NCBI GenBank assembly: GCA_002842265.1
Contig: PHCO01000008.1
Span: 1-36,429 of the forward strand
From: Betaproteobacteria bacterium HGW-Betaproteobacteria-18
GTDB taxonomy: Bacteria > Pseudomonadota > Gammaproteobacteria > Burkholderiales > Burkholderiaceae_C
Direction: 5' to 3'
Length of the DNA: 36,429 nucleotides
This document shows positions 23,034-32,577 of the stretch, in pieces (position 1 is the first letter of the stretch; each line of letters begins with the position of its first letter). Below the pieces are notes generated by a model, which searched no databases, was not told where the DNA came from, and saw only the letters and a program-made list of their open reading frames with translations. The translations under genes were made by a program, and so were the position numbers.

Positions 23034-23852
23034 ATGCCACCTTCCACCAACCCATCACTTGTTGAATTGCGCAACCTGAGCTTTGGCTACGGGGAAAGCG
23101 CCGTGCTGGACGACGTTTCGCTGCGCATTCCCAGGAGCAAGGTCACTGCGCTCATCGGTCCGATGGGCGGCGGCAAGACCACCACGCTGCGCCTGATGGG
23201 CGGCCAGTACCGTGCCTGGTCGGGGCAAATGCTGTTCGACGGGCAGGATTTGGGCCCGATGGACCAGCAACAGCTCTATGCCGTCAGGCGGCGCATGGGC
23301 ATGCTGTACCAGTTCGGCGCCCTATTTGCCGACATGAGCGTGTTCGAGAACGTGGCCTTCCCGCTGCGCGAGCACACCGATTTGCCCGAAGCACTGATCC
23401 GCGACATTGTGCTGATGAAGCTCAATGCGGTGGGCCTGCGCAACGCGCGCGACCTCATGCCCAGCGAGGTGTCGGGCGGCATGGCCAAGCGCATCGGCAT
23501 CGCGCGGGCGATTGCACTGGACCCCGAACTGGTGATGTACGACGAGCCGTTTTCCGGCCTCGACCCGATTTCGCTGCATGTCGCCGCGCGGCTGATTCGC
23601 CAGCTCAACGACTCGATGGGGTTGACCAGTGTTTTTGTCTCGCATGAACTGACCCAAACCCTCGAGATTGCCGACCATGTGGTCATTCTCGACAATGGCA
23701 AGGTCGCGTTCCAGGGCACAGTGGAGGAGGTGCGCGCCAGTACCGATCCGCTGGTTTACCAGTATGTGAATGAACGCCCGGATGGCCCGGTGCGGTTTCA
23801 CTACCCGGCTGTTGCCATTGAAGAAGATTTTGGCATTCCCAGCCATGCCTGA
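23034..23852 (+). CDS. mlaF: MlaF-like ABC transporter ATPase (orphan)
   Basis: A 272-residue ATPase resembling MlaF/Ttg2A of the phospholipid-trafficking Mla system. Visible: Walker A GPMGGGKTT (43-51), the MlaF-typical Q-loop LYQFGALFADMSVFENVAFPLREHT (about 90-114), signature VSGGM, Walker B LVMYDEPFSGLDP and the switch His in VSHEL. Length and motifs suggest an intact ATPase. The usual partners mlaE, D, C and B are not next to it: upstream is transposon debris and downstream is the narK2 promoter. No strong ribosome site is seen. It may serve an Mla complex encoded elsewhere or be a leftover of rearrangement. Confidence 0.85.
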   Translation: MPPSTNPSLVELRNLSFGYGESAVLDDVSLRIPRSKVTALIGPMGGGKTTTLRLMGGQYRAWSGQMLFDGQDLGPMDQQQLYAVRRRMGMLYQFGALFADMSVFENVAFPLREHTDLPEALIRDIVLMKLNAVGLRNARDLMPSEVSGGMAKRIGIARAIALDPELVMYDEPFSGLDPISLHVAARLIRQLNDSMGLTSVFVSHELTQTLEIADHVVILDNGKVAFQGTVEEVRASTDPLVYQYVNERPDGPVRFHYPAVAIEEDFGIPSHA

Positions 23853-23872
23853 CTGACGCCAGGCGGCTCCGC

Positions 23873-23974
23873 CTAGTTCTCCCGAACTACCCCCCTGCCC
23901 CGCCGCATAGTTCCACAAACCCGCGCCGCCTGTACTTCAGAGGGATACCGCCAAAAGCCTGTCAAAACTACAGT
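23873..23974 (+). promoter_or_regulatory. narK2 promoter module shared with narK1
   Basis: The palindrome TAGTTC-TCCC-GAACTA (23874-23889), a second TAGTTCC (23908-23914), CAGAGGGATACCG (23938-23950) and TACAGT (23969-23974) repeat the narK1 elements at the same 34/30/31-bp spacing. The flanking CCTG-CAAAAC stretch before TACAGT is also shared. A small G+C-rich hairpin (AGGCG/CGCCT, 23861-23874) after mlaF abuts the module and could act as a weak terminator. This promoter probably drives narK2-narGHJI and perhaps the genes behind. Confidence 0.6.
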
Positions 23975-24002
23975 CGTGTCACACAAAACAGGAGTTAGTG
24001 AC

Positions 24003-25631
24003 ATGACCGACAACAAGCGTTCCGGCACCGATATTGCCGACTGGCGTCCCGAAGACAACCAGTTCTGGGAATCACAAGGCAAGCGCATTGCCAACCGCAA
24101 CCTGTGGATTTCCATCCCCAACCTGCTGGTGGCCTTTGCGGTGTGGGCGATGTGGGGCATCATCACCGTGCAGATGCTCAACCTGGGCTTTCCGTTCAAG
24201 CCCGCCGAAATGTTCACCTTGACCGCCATCGCGGGCTTGATGGGGGCCACCTTCCGCATCCCGGCGTCATTCTTCATCCGGCTTTCGGGCGGGCGCAACA
24301 CCATCTTCCTGACCTCGGCACTGCTGATGATTCCGGCGGTGTGGACCGGTATCGCCTTGCAGGACAAAACCACACCGCTGTGGGTGTTCCAGGCCTGTGC
24401 GTTTTTAAGCGGCATTGGCGGCGGCAACTTTGCCTGCTCGATGTCCAACATCTCGGGCTTTTTCCCCAAGCGTTTGCAGGGCACGGGCCTGGGGCTCAAC
24501 GCCGGCCTGGGCAACTTTGGCGTGACCACCATGCAGGTGCTGATTCCCCTGGTGATGACCGTTGGCCTGTTTGGCGCAGTGGGCGGTGGCTCGATGGTGT
24601 TGACCAAGGACAGCGGCTGGATCATGGGCAAGATTCTGGCAGGCACGCCCACCTTCATTCAAAACGCCGGATTCATCTGGGCCGCCATCCTGGCACCACT
24701 GGTGGTGGCTGCCTGGTTCGGCATGAACAACCTGCTGCCGCTCTCGCCCAACTACGGCGGCACGCTGGCGGCGTTTGCCAAGATCCTGTACCTGTGGGGC
24801 ATCACCTGCATCATTGGTGGTCTGGGGCTGTACCTTTACCTGCCCGCGCCCACCGGCCTGGGGCTGCTGAACATGTGGGTGGCTTTGCCGCTGACAATTG
24901 TGGCCACCTTGATGGCGATGAAGCTGGCAGCCTTTGGCGAGATGAAAGGCAACATTGCCAAGCAGTTCGAAATTTTCAGGAACAAACACACCTGGTCCTT
25001 GACACTGCTCTACATCGTGACCTTCGGCTCGTTCATCGGCTTCTCGATGGCGCTGCCTTTGTCCATCACGGTGATTTTTGGTGTCAGCCACTTGCCCGAC
25101 GCCGCTGGTGTGATGCAACACACCCTGAAGAACCCGAACGCGCCGTCGGCCCTGACCTACGCCTGGATCGGCCCGTTTGTCGGCGCCCTGATTCGCCCGG
25201 TCGGCGGCTGGATTGCTGACAAGGTGGGCGGATCCATCGTCACGCAAGTGATCTCGGCCATCATGGTCGGTGCCTCGGCAGGTGTCGGCTACGTGATGAT
25301 GCAGGCCTATGGCTCGGCCACACCTGAGCAGTATTTCTCAACCTTCATGTGGCTGTTTGTGCTGCTGTTTGCCGCCAGCGGCATTGGCAATGGTTCCACC
25401 TTCCGCACCATTGGTGTGATTTTTGACCGCCAGCAAGCCGGCCCGGTGCTGGGCTGGACCTCCGCCGTGGCCGCTTACGGTGCCTTCATCGCGCCCGTGG
25501 TGATCGGCTCGCAGATCAAGGCCGGCACGCCACAGATCGCCATGTACGGCTTTGCCGTCTTCTACGCCCTGTGCCTGGTGCTGAACTGGTGGTTCTATTT
25601 GCGCAGTGGGTCGGAAATCAAAAACCCGTGA
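24003..25631 (+). CDS. narK2: Nitrate/nitrite transporter NarK2
   Basis: A 542-residue major facilitator protein, longer than NarK1, with a hydrophilic N-terminus (DWRPEDNQFWESQGKRIANR) and 12 or more membrane helices. The signature GGGNFACSMSNISGFFP with GLNAGLGNFGVTTMQ is typical of nitrate/nitrite porters, probably the nitrate-nitrite exchanger that supplies NarG and removes nitrite. The ATG at 24003 has GGAG 8 bp upstream, so the longer frame opening at 23976 is not used. It is directly followed by narG (48-bp gap). Confidence 0.92.
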   Translation: MTDNKRSGTDIADWRPEDNQFWESQGKRIANRNLWISIPNLLVAFAVWAMWGIITVQMLNLGFPFKPAEMFTLTAIAGLMGATFRIPASFFIRLSGGRNTIFLTSALLMIPAVWTGIALQDKTTPLWVFQACAFLSGIGGGNFACSMSNISGFFPKRLQGTGLGLNAGLGNFGVTTMQVLIPLVMTVGLFGAVGGGSMVLTKDSGWIMGKILAGTPTFIQNAGFIWAAILAPLVVAAWFGMNNLLPLSPNYGGTLAAFAKILYLWGITCIIGGLGLYLYLPAPTGLGLLNMWVALPLTIVATLMAMKLAAFGEMKGNIAKQFEIFRNKHTWSLTLLYIVTFGSFIGFSMALPLSITVIFGVSHLPDAAGVMQHTLKNPNAPSALTYAWIGPFVGALIRPVGGWIADKVGGSIVTQVISAIMVGASAGVGYVMMQAYGSATPEQYFSTFMWLFVLLFAASGIGNGSTFRTIGVIFDRQQAGPVLGWTSAVAAYGAFIAPVVIGSQIKAGTPQIAMYGFAVFYALCLVLNWWFYLRSGSEIKNP

Positions 25632-25679
25632 ACGTGTTGGCAGCAAAAAGTTTGATATCAATTATTACAGAGGTAACCC

Positions 25680-28600
25680 ATGAGCCACTTTCTTGATCGA
25701 CTCACTTATTTCTCGCAACCCAAAGAAACGTTCTCGGGTGAGCACGGCATCACCACGGGTGAAGACCGCACCTGGGAGGCCGCCTACCGCGACCGCTGGG
25801 CACACGACAAGATCGTGCGCAGCACCCACGGTGTGAACTGCACCGGCTCCTGCTCGTGGAAGATTTACGTCAAAGGCGGCATCGTGACCTGGGAAACCCA
25901 GCAAACCGACTACCCGCGCACGCGCTGGGACATGCCCAACCACGAGCCGCGTGGCTGCGCCCGCGGTGCCAGCTACAGCTGGTACCTGTACAGCGCCAAC
26001 CGCGTCAAGTACCCCTTGGTGCGCGGCCGCTTGCTCAAGCTCTGGCGCGAAGCCCGCCTGGCGATGGACCCGGTCGAAGCCTGGGCCTCGATTGCACAGG
26101 ATGATGCCAAGCGCCGTGACTACCAGAGCGTGCGCGGCCTCGGCGGCTTTGTGCGATCGGGCTGGGACGAGGTCAACGAGATGATCGCCGCCGCCAATGT
26201 GTACACCATCAAGAAGCATGGCCCGGACCGTGTCATCGGCTTTTCGCCGATTCCCGCCATGTCGATGGTCAGTTATGCCGCAGGCAGCCGCTACCTGAGC
26301 CTGATTGGTGGTGTCTGCATGAGTTTTTACGACTGGTATTGCGACCTGCCGCCGGCCAGCCCGCAAATCTGGGGCGAGCAGACCGACGTGCCCGAATCTG
26401 CCGACTGGTACAACTCCAGCTACATCATCGCCTGGGGCTCCAACGTGCCGCAAACGCGCACGCCCGACGCCCACTTTTTCACCGAAGTGCGCTACAAAGG
26501 CACCAAGACCGTGGCCGTCACGCCCGACTACTCCGAAGTGGCCAAGCTCTCCGACATCTGGATGAAGCCCAAACAGGGCACCGACGCCGCCGTGGCCATG
26601 GCCATGGGCCATGTGATTCTGAAAGAGTTTTACTTCCCCGATGGCGGCAAGCCACGCAGCGAATACTTCGACAACTACGTGCGCCGTTACACCGACATGC
26701 CGATGCTGGTGATGCTGAAAGAGCAAACCCTGCCCAGTGGTGAGGTCGTGATGGTGCCAGACCGCTATGTGCGCGCCTCTGACTTCAATGGCAAGCTCGG
26801 TGCCGCCAACAACCCCGAGTGGAAAACGGTGGCGCTGGACATGAGCGGCAAGGTGGTGCTGCCCAATGGCGCGATTGGTTTCCGCTGGGGTGCCGATGGC
26901 CGCGCCGACCAGGGCCAGTGGAACCTGGAGGCCAAGGAAGCCCGTCATGGCACCGAGGTCAAGCTCAAACTGACCGTGATGGAGGGTGATGAGGCCAGCA
27001 GCGAGACCGCCAAAGTGGGCTTCCCCTACTTCGGCGGCATCGTCAGCGAGAATTTCCCCAACAATGCCACCGGCGCCGCCGCCAACAACGTGCTGGTGCG
27101 CACCGTGCCGGTACAACGCATCTCGCTCGGCAAGGAAGGCGACAAGCGCGAAGCTTTGGTGGCCACCGTGTTTGACCTGCAGGTGGCCAACTATGGCGTT
27201 GCGCGTGGCCTGCCCGGCGAGCTGGCTGCCAAGGACTTCGACGACGACACCCCTTACACACCGGCCTGGCAGGAGCGCATCACCGGCACGCCGCGCGAGC
27301 AACTCATCACCGTGGCGCGCCAGTTTGCCGACAACGCCGACAAAACGCATGGCAAGTCGATGGTGATCATTGGCGCCGCCATGAACCACTGGTACCACGC
27401 CGACATGAACTACCGTGGCGTCATCAACATGCTGATGATGTGCGGCTGTATCGGCCAGAGCGGCGGTGGCTGGGCGCACTATGTGGGCCAGGAAAAGCTG
27501 CGCCCACAAACCGGCTGGACCGCGCTGGCCTTTGCACTCGACTGGATTCGCCCGCCCCGGCAGATGAACTCCACCAGTTTCTTCTACGCCCACACCGACC
27601 AGTGGCGCTATGAAAAACTCGGTGTCGATGAAGTGCTGTCGCCGCTGGCCGACAAGTCCAAGTTTGGCGGCAGCATGATCGACTACAACGTGCGCGCCGA
27701 GCGCATGGGCTGGTTGCCCTCGGCACCACAGCTCAAGACCAACCCGCTGCAGCTGGTGCGGGACGCTGCAGCGGCCAACATGGAGCCCAAGGACTACCTG
27801 GTCAAGGGCCTGAAAGACGGCAGCCAGACCATGAGCTGCGAAGACCCGGACCACCCCGACAACTGGCCGCGCAACATGTTCGTCTGGCGCTCCAACATTT
27901 TGGGCTCCAGCGGCAAGGGTCACGAGTACTTCCTCAAGCACCTGCTGGGCACCAGCAATGGCGTGCAGGGCAAGGACCTGGGCGCCGATGAAGCCAAGCC
28001 TGAAGAAGTGGTGTGGCACGACAAGGCCCCTGAAGGCAAGCTCGACCTGCTGGTCACGCTGGACTTCCGCATGAGCACCACCTGCCTGTACTCCGACATC
28101 GTGCTGCCCACCGCCACCTGGTACGAGAAAAACGACCTCAACACCAGCGACATGCACCCCTTCATTCACCCGCTGAGCACGGCGGTGGACCCGGCCTGGC
28201 AATCGCGCAGTGACTGGGACATCTACAAGGGTTTCGCCAAGAAGTTCAGCGAAGTGTGCATCGGCCACCTGGGTGTGGAGCGCGAGATGGTGTTGGCGCC
28301 GCTGATGCACGACTCCCCCGCCGAACTGGCGCAACCGTTTGGTGTGCAGGACTGGAAACGTGGCGAGATTGAGCTGATCCCCGGCAAGACCGCACCGAAC
28401 ATGGTGGTGGTCGAGCGTGACTACCCCAACGTTTACAAGCGCTTCATCGCTTTGGGCCCCTTGATGAACAAGGTCGGCAACGGTGGCAAGGGCATTGCCT
28501 GGGACACCAAAATTGAAGTCACGCAACTGGGCGAGCTCAATGGCCTGACCACGGCTGCGGGCGTGACCTGCGGCATGCCAAAGATCGAGACCGACATCGA

Positions 28601-29471
28601 CGCCTGCGAAGTGGTGCTGCAGCTCGCTCCCGAGACCAACGGCCATGTGGCCGTCAAAGCCTGGCAGGCGCTGGGCAAGCAAACCGGGCTGGATCACACC
28701 CATCTGGCGATCCACCGCGAGGACGAAAAAATCCGCTTCCGTGACATTCAGGCGCAGCCGCGCAAGATCATTTCCAGCCCGACCTGGAGCGGCATCGAGT
28801 CCGAGACGGTGTCGTACAACGCCGGCTACACCAACGTGCACGAAATGATCCCATGGCGCACCCTGACCGGCCGCCAGCAGTTCTACATGGATCACCCCTG
28901 GATGACGGCCTTTGGCGAGGGCTTCAGCAGCTACCGGCCGCCAGTGGATTTGAAAACCACCGCCGGCATTCACAACATCAAACCCAATGGGAATAAAGAA
29001 ATTGCGCTGAACTTCATCACGCCGCACCAGAAGTGGGGCATTCACTCCACCTACAGTGACAACCTGATGATGCTCACGCTCAACCGCGGCGGCAGCGTGG
29101 TCTGGCTCAGTGAAGACGACGCCAAGAGCGCCGGCATTGAGGACAACGACTGGATCGAGGTGTTCAACATCAACGGTGCGATTGCCGCCCGTGCGGTGGT
29201 CAGCCAGCGGGTCAACCCCGGCATGACGCTGATGTACCACTCGCAAGAGAAGATCATCAACACCCCCGGCTCGGAAATCACCGGCGTGCGCGGCGGCATT
29301 CACAACTCGGTGACGCGCATTGTGCTCAAGCCCACCCACATGATCGGCGGCTACGCCCAGTTCAGCTACGGCTTCAACTACTACGGCACCATTGGCACCA
29401 ACCGCGATGAGTTTGTGGTGGTGCGCAAGATGGCCAAGGTGGACTGGCTCGATGATGAGGTGACCGCATGA
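25680..29471 (+). CDS. narG: Respiratory nitrate reductase alpha subunit NarG
   Basis: A 1263-residue Mo-bis-MGD catalytic subunit reducing nitrate to nitrite on the cytoplasmic face. The N-terminal FS0 [4Fe-4S] ligands are His50, Cys54, Cys58 and Cys93 (HGVNCTGSC and RGC). The molybdenum ligand is Asp236 in GEQTDVPESADWYNSSY. No Tat signal is present, as expected for membrane-bound cytoplasmic-side NarG. Length is normal. AGAGGT precedes the ATG. It is first in narGHJI; a REP-like repeat separates it from narH. Confidence 0.98.
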   Translation: MSHFLDRLTYFSQPKETFSGEHGITTGEDRTWEAAYRDRWAHDKIVRSTHGVNCTGSCSWKIYVKGGIVTWETQQTDYPRTRWDMPNHEPRGCARGASYSWYLYSANRVKYPLVRGRLLKLWREARLAMDPVEAWASIAQDDAKRRDYQSVRGLGGFVRSGWDEVNEMIAAANVYTIKKHGPDRVIGFSPIPAMSMVSYAAGSRYLSLIGGVCMSFYDWYCDLPPASPQIWGEQTDVPESADWYNSSYIIAWGSNVPQTRTPDAHFFTEVRYKGTKTVAVTPDYSEVAKLSDIWMKPKQGTDAAVAMAMGHVILKEFYFPDGGKPRSEYFDNYVRRYTDMPMLVMLKEQTLPSGEVVMVPDRYVRASDFNGKLGAANNPEWKTVALDMSGKVVLPNGAIGFRWGADGRADQGQWNLEAKEARHGTEVKLKLTVMEGDEASSETAKVGFPYFGGIVSENFPNNATGAAANNVLVRTVPVQRISLGKEGDKREALVATVFDLQVANYGVARGLPGELAAKDFDDDTPYTPAWQERITGTPREQLITVARQFADNADKTHGKSMVIIGAAMNHWYHADMNYRGVINMLMMCGCIGQSGGGWAHYVGQEKLRPQTGWTALAFALDWIRPPRQMNSTSFFYAHTDQWRYEKLGVDEVLSPLADKSKFGGSMIDYNVRAERMGWLPSAPQLKTNPLQLVRDAAAANMEPKDYLVKGLKDGSQTMSCEDPDHPDNWPRNMFVWRSNILGSSGKGHEYFLKHLLGTSNGVQGKDLGADEAKPEEVVWHDKAPEGKLDLLVTLDFRMSTTCLYSDIVLPTATWYEKNDLNTSDMHPFIHPLSTAVDPAWQSRSDWDIYKGFAKKFSEVCIGHLGVEREMVLAPLMHDSPAELAQPFGVQDWKRGEIELIPGKTAPNMVVVERDYPNVYKRFIALGPLMNKVGNGGKGIAWDTKIEVTQLGELNGLTTAAGVTCGMPKIETDIDACEVVLQLAPETNGHVAVKAWQALGKQTGLDHTHLAIHREDEKIRFRDIQAQPRKIISSPTWSGIESETVSYNAGYTNVHEMIPWRTLTGRQQFYMDHPWMTAFGEGFSSYRPPVDLKTTAGIHNIKPNGNKEIALNFITPHQKWGIHSTYSDNLMMLTLNRGGSVVWLSEDDAKSAGIEDNDWIEVFNINGAIAARAVVSQRVNPGMTLMYHSQEKIINTPGSEITGVRGGIHNSVTRIVLKPTHMIGGYAQFSYGFNYYGTIGTNRDEFVVVRKMAKVDWLDDEVTA

Positions 29472-29488
29472 AACAAACCAACTTATCC

Positions 29489-29562
29489 CCGTTCGCCCTG
29501 AGCTTGGCCTGTCCTGAGCTTGACGAAGAGTCGAAGGGCTTCGACAAGCTCAGCCCGAACGG
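29489..29562. repeat. REP-like inverted repeat between narG and narH
   Basis: A 74-bp element with 18-bp outer arms (CCGTTCGCCCTGAGCTTG and CAAGCTCAGCCCGAACGG, two mismatches) and an inner TCGAAG/CTTCGA pairing. The unit resembles a dispersed intergenic repeat common in Burkholderiales, whose core reads like GGGCTGAGCTTGTCGAAG. It ends 27 bp before the narH start and would fold into a strong RNA stem within the narGHJI transcript. Confidence 0.8.
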
Positions 29563-29589
29563 TCGAAATCTTGAATCAGGAGCCTCAAC

Positions 29590-31113
29590 ATGAAAATTCG
29601 CGCACAAATTGGTATGGTGCTGAATCTGGACAAGTGCATTGGTTGCCACACCTGTTCAGTCACCTGCAAAAACGTCTGGACCAGTCGCCCCGGCATGGAA
29701 TACGCCTGGTTCAACAACGTGGAGACCAAACCCGGCATCGGTTACCCCAAGGAGTGGGAAAACCAGGACAAGTGGAATGGTGGCTGGCAGCGCCTGCCCA
29801 GCGGCAAGATCGAACCGCGCCAGGGCGCCAAATGGAAGCTGCTGATGCGCATCTTCGCCAACCCGAACCTGCCCGAGATTGACGACTACTACGAACCTTT
29901 CACCTTTGACTACGCGCATTTGCAGTCCGCGCCCGAGTCCAAAGCCGCGCCGACCGCGCGCCCGCGCAGCCTGATCACCGGCAAGCGCATGGAAAAAATC
30001 GTCTGGGGCCCGAACTGGGAAGAAATTCTGGGCGGTGAGTTCTCCAAGCGCAGCAAAGACAAGAACTTTGACGACATCCAGAAGGACATCTACGGCCAGT
30101 TCGAAAACACCTTCATGATGTACCTGCCGCGCCTGTGCGAGCACTGCCTGAACCCGGCGTGCGTGGCCAGTTGCCCGTCCGGCTCGATCTACAAGCGCGA
30201 AGAAGACGGCATTGTGCTGATTGACCAGGACAAATGCCGCGGCTGGCGCATGTGCATCAGCGGCTGCCCCTACAAGAAAATTTACTACAACTGGAAGAGT
30301 GGCAAGGCCGAAAAATGCATCTTCTGCTACCCGCGCATCGAGGCCGGCCAGCCCACGGTGTGTTCGGAAACCTGTGTTGGGCGTATCCGTTATCTTGGTG
30401 TGTTGCTGTATGACGCCGACCGCATCCAGCAAGCCGCCAGCGTGGAACATGACCGCGACCTGTACCAGGCCCAGCTCGACATCTTCCTGGATCCGAATGA
30501 CCCGAAGGTGATCGAGCAGGCCCGCCTTGACGGCATTCCCGACAAATGGATGGAAGCCGCGCGCAAGAGCCCGGTTTACAAAATGGCGGTGGAGTGGAAA
30601 GTCGCCCTGCCCCTGCACCCCGAATACCGCACGCTGCCGATGGTCTGGTATGTGCCACCGCTGTCACCCATCAGCGCGGCCGCCAACGCCGGCAACATTG
30701 GCATCAACGGCGAAATCCCCGATGTCAAGCAACTGCGCATTCCGGTCAAGTACCTGGCCAATCTGCTCACGGCAGGCGACACCTTCCCGGTCGAGCGGGC
30801 GCTGGAGCGCATGCTGGCCATGCGCGCCTACCAGCGCGGCAAACATGTCGATGGCAAGCCCAACCTGGCGGCGCTGGAGCAGGTGCAAATGAAACCACTG
30901 GAAGTCGAGGAGATGTACCAGGTGATGGCGATTGCCAACTACGAAGACCGCTTTGTCATCCCCAGCACGCACCGCGAATACGCCGAAAACACCTTTGACG
31001 TGCGCGGTGGCTGCGGCTTCTCGTTCGGCAACGGTTGCTCGGATGGCGCCAGTGATGCCAGCCTGTTTGGTGGCACCAAGCGCCGCACCATTCCCATCCA
31101 GGCGGAGGTCTGA
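29590..31113 (+). CDS. narH: Respiratory nitrate reductase beta subunit NarH
   Basis: A 507-residue iron-sulfur subunit carrying electrons from NarI to NarG. Cysteine sets: C16, C19, C22, C26; C183, C186, C191, C195; C216, C222, C226 with Trp219 in place of the fourth cysteine, the hallmark of the [3Fe-4S] cluster; and C243, C246 followed by CSETC. Total length and the C-terminal tail are typical. AGGAG lies 8 bp before the ATG. Confidence 0.98.
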   Translation: MKIRAQIGMVLNLDKCIGCHTCSVTCKNVWTSRPGMEYAWFNNVETKPGIGYPKEWENQDKWNGGWQRLPSGKIEPRQGAKWKLLMRIFANPNLPEIDDYYEPFTFDYAHLQSAPESKAAPTARPRSLITGKRMEKIVWGPNWEEILGGEFSKRSKDKNFDDIQKDIYGQFENTFMMYLPRLCEHCLNPACVASCPSGSIYKREEDGIVLIDQDKCRGWRMCISGCPYKKIYYNWKSGKAEKCIFCYPRIEAGQPTVCSETCVGRIRYLGVLLYDADRIQQAASVEHDRDLYQAQLDIFLDPNDPKVIEQARLDGIPDKWMEAARKSPVYKMAVEWKVALPLHPEYRTLPMVWYVPPLSPISAAANAGNIGINGEIPDVKQLRIPVKYLANLLTAGDTFPVERALERMLAMRAYQRGKHVDGKPNLAALEQVQMKPLEVEEMYQVMAIANYEDRFVIPSTHREYAENTFDVRGGCGFSFGNGCSDGASDASLFGGTKRRTIPIQAEV

Positions 31114-31116
31114 GCC

Positions 31117-31836
31117 ATGGCACTCTTTTCCAAACCGGCAGCTGCACCCTTGAGTCTGCGCGTTCTGGCCCGCCTGCTCTCCTATCCGGATGCGCAACTG
31201 CGCGGCGACCTGGACGACATGCGACAAGCCTTGATCTCGGAGAACGCCATTGCCACGCCCCGTCTGGCAGAGCTTGAAACCTTGATCACCACGCTGGCGC
31301 GCGGCAACGCGCTGGACAACGAGGCCGACTACGTCGAGGTATTTGACCGCGGCCGCGCCACCTCGCTGCACCTGTTTGAGCATGTGCACGGCGACTCGCG
31401 TGACCGGGGTCCGGCCATGATCGACCTGGCCCAAACCTATGAAAAAGCCGGGCTGTTCCTGGGGCCCAACGAAATGCCAGACTACCTGCCGGTGGTGCTT
31501 GAATTTGTCTCCACCCAGCCCCCGGCGGAGGCGCGTGCCTTCCTGAGCGAGATGGCGCATATCTTCAATGCCATTTTCAACGCCTTGCAACAGCGCAACA
31601 GCCCGTATGCCAGCGTGCTGGGCGCGTTGCTGGAGCTCAGCGGTGAAAAAGCCCACCCGGTCAAGGTCGTGGCCGATGAGCCGCTCGACACCACTTGGGA
31701 AGAACCGGTGGTCTTTGATGGTTGTTCCGTCAAAGGCCAGGGCAAACCCGGCCAGCCCCAACCCATTCACTTTGTCAAAACCGACGCAGCAAGAACCCAC
31801 CAAAAGCTAGCTGCACCCGCTGGAGCAACACCATGA
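31117..31836 (+). CDS. narJ: Nitrate reductase assembly chaperone NarJ
   Basis: A 239-residue cytoplasmic chaperone needed for inserting the molybdenum cofactor into NarG and for membrane attachment of NarGH. Family pattern: an N-terminal LARLLSYPD, the central YVEVFDRGRATSLHLFEHVHGDSRDRG block (about 69-91), and an all-helical make-up. It starts 3 bp after narH and ends overlapping the narI start in ATGA. Confidence 0.95.
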   Translation: MALFSKPAAAPLSLRVLARLLSYPDAQLRGDLDDMRQALISENAIATPRLAELETLITTLARGNALDNEADYVEVFDRGRATSLHLFEHVHGDSRDRGPAMIDLAQTYEKAGLFLGPNEMPDYLPVVLEFVSTQPPAEARAFLSEMAHIFNAIFNALQQRNSPYASVLGALLELSGEKAHPVKVVADEPLDTTWEEPVVFDGCSVKGQGKPGQPQPIHFVKTDAARTHQKLAAPAGATP

Positions 31837-32567
31837 ACGCACTCGACTACATCCTGTTTGGCGTGTACCCGTACATCGCCCTGGCCATCTTTTTGCTGGG
31901 CAGCCTGATCCGCTTCGACCGCGACCAGTACACCTGGAAAAGCGACTCGTCGCAACTGCTCAAAATGGGGCAACTCCGCTGGGGCAGCAACCTGTTTCAC
32001 ATCGGCGTGCTGTTTTTGTTTGTCGGGCACACCATCGGCATGTTGACGCCGCACTTTGTCTATGAACACTTCATCAGCGCGGGCGACAAGCAGCTCATGG
32101 CCATGATCAGTGGTGGCATTGCCGGCTTGCTGGGATTTGTGGGTGTCACCATCCTGCTGCACCGCCGCCTGACCGAGCCACGCATTCGCATCAACTCCAA
32201 AACCAGTGACATCGTGCTGCTGGTGCTGCTGTGGTTGCAGTTGGCGCTGGGTCTGATCACCATTCCCTTGTCTGCGCAGCACATGGACGGCAGCATGATG
32301 ATGCTGCTGGCAGGATGGGCGCAAGCCATCGTGACCCTGCAACCCGGTGCGGTTGAGTTGCTGGCTCAAGCGGGCTTTATCTTCAAACTGCACATGTTCT
32401 TGGGCATGAGCATTTTTGTCATCTTTCCGTTCACCCGGCTGGTGCATGTGTGGAGCGGCTTTGCCTCGGTGGGCTATCTGTTTCGTCCCTACCAGGTGGT
32501 GCGGGCGCGGCGCCTGAATGTGCCCGCCGGTCAAAACCAGCCACGCCAACCCGGCGCAGGCGTTTGA
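31833..32567 (+). CDS. narI: Respiratory nitrate reductase gamma subunit NarI (cytochrome b)
   Basis: A 244-residue membrane subunit that oxidises quinol and feeds NarH. The four haem-b histidines fall at H56, H66, H187 and H205, the same numbers as in E. coli NarI. About five membrane helices. The start at 31833 (ATGA overlap with the narJ stop) fits this numbering; an upstream open stretch in the same frame is not part of the gene. Confidence 0.97.
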   Translation: MNALDYILFGVYPYIALAIFLLGSLIRFDRDQYTWKSDSSQLLKMGQLRWGSNLFHIGVLFLFVGHTIGMLTPHFVYEHFISAGDKQLMAMISGGIAGLLGFVGVTILLHRRLTEPRIRINSKTSDIVLLVLLWLQLALGLITIPLSAQHMDGSMMMLLAGWAQAIVTLQPGAVELLAQAGFIFKLHMFLGMSIFVIFPFTRLVHVWSGFASVGYLFRPYQVVRARRLNVPAGQNQPRQPGAGV

Positions 32568-32577
32568 GGAATCTGAC

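Noticed and set aside
25649-25662. TTTGATATCAATT before narG as an FNR box
   Set aside because: The half-sites TTGAT and ATCAA abut without the required 4-bp spacer, and the site is only about 20 bp from the narG start, after narK2 in the same transcript.
25665-29339. A 1224-codon open frame on the minus strand opposite narG
   Set aside because: It is the antisense image of a high-G+C gene. The translation is Val/Ala/His-rich low-complexity sequence with no recognisable domain, while narG on the plus strand is unmistakable.
29468-29592. A short open frame across the narG-narH spacer beginning at the narG stop (ATGA)
   Set aside because: Its codons are the translated REP-like repeat; such repeat-derived peptides are a frequent false gene call.
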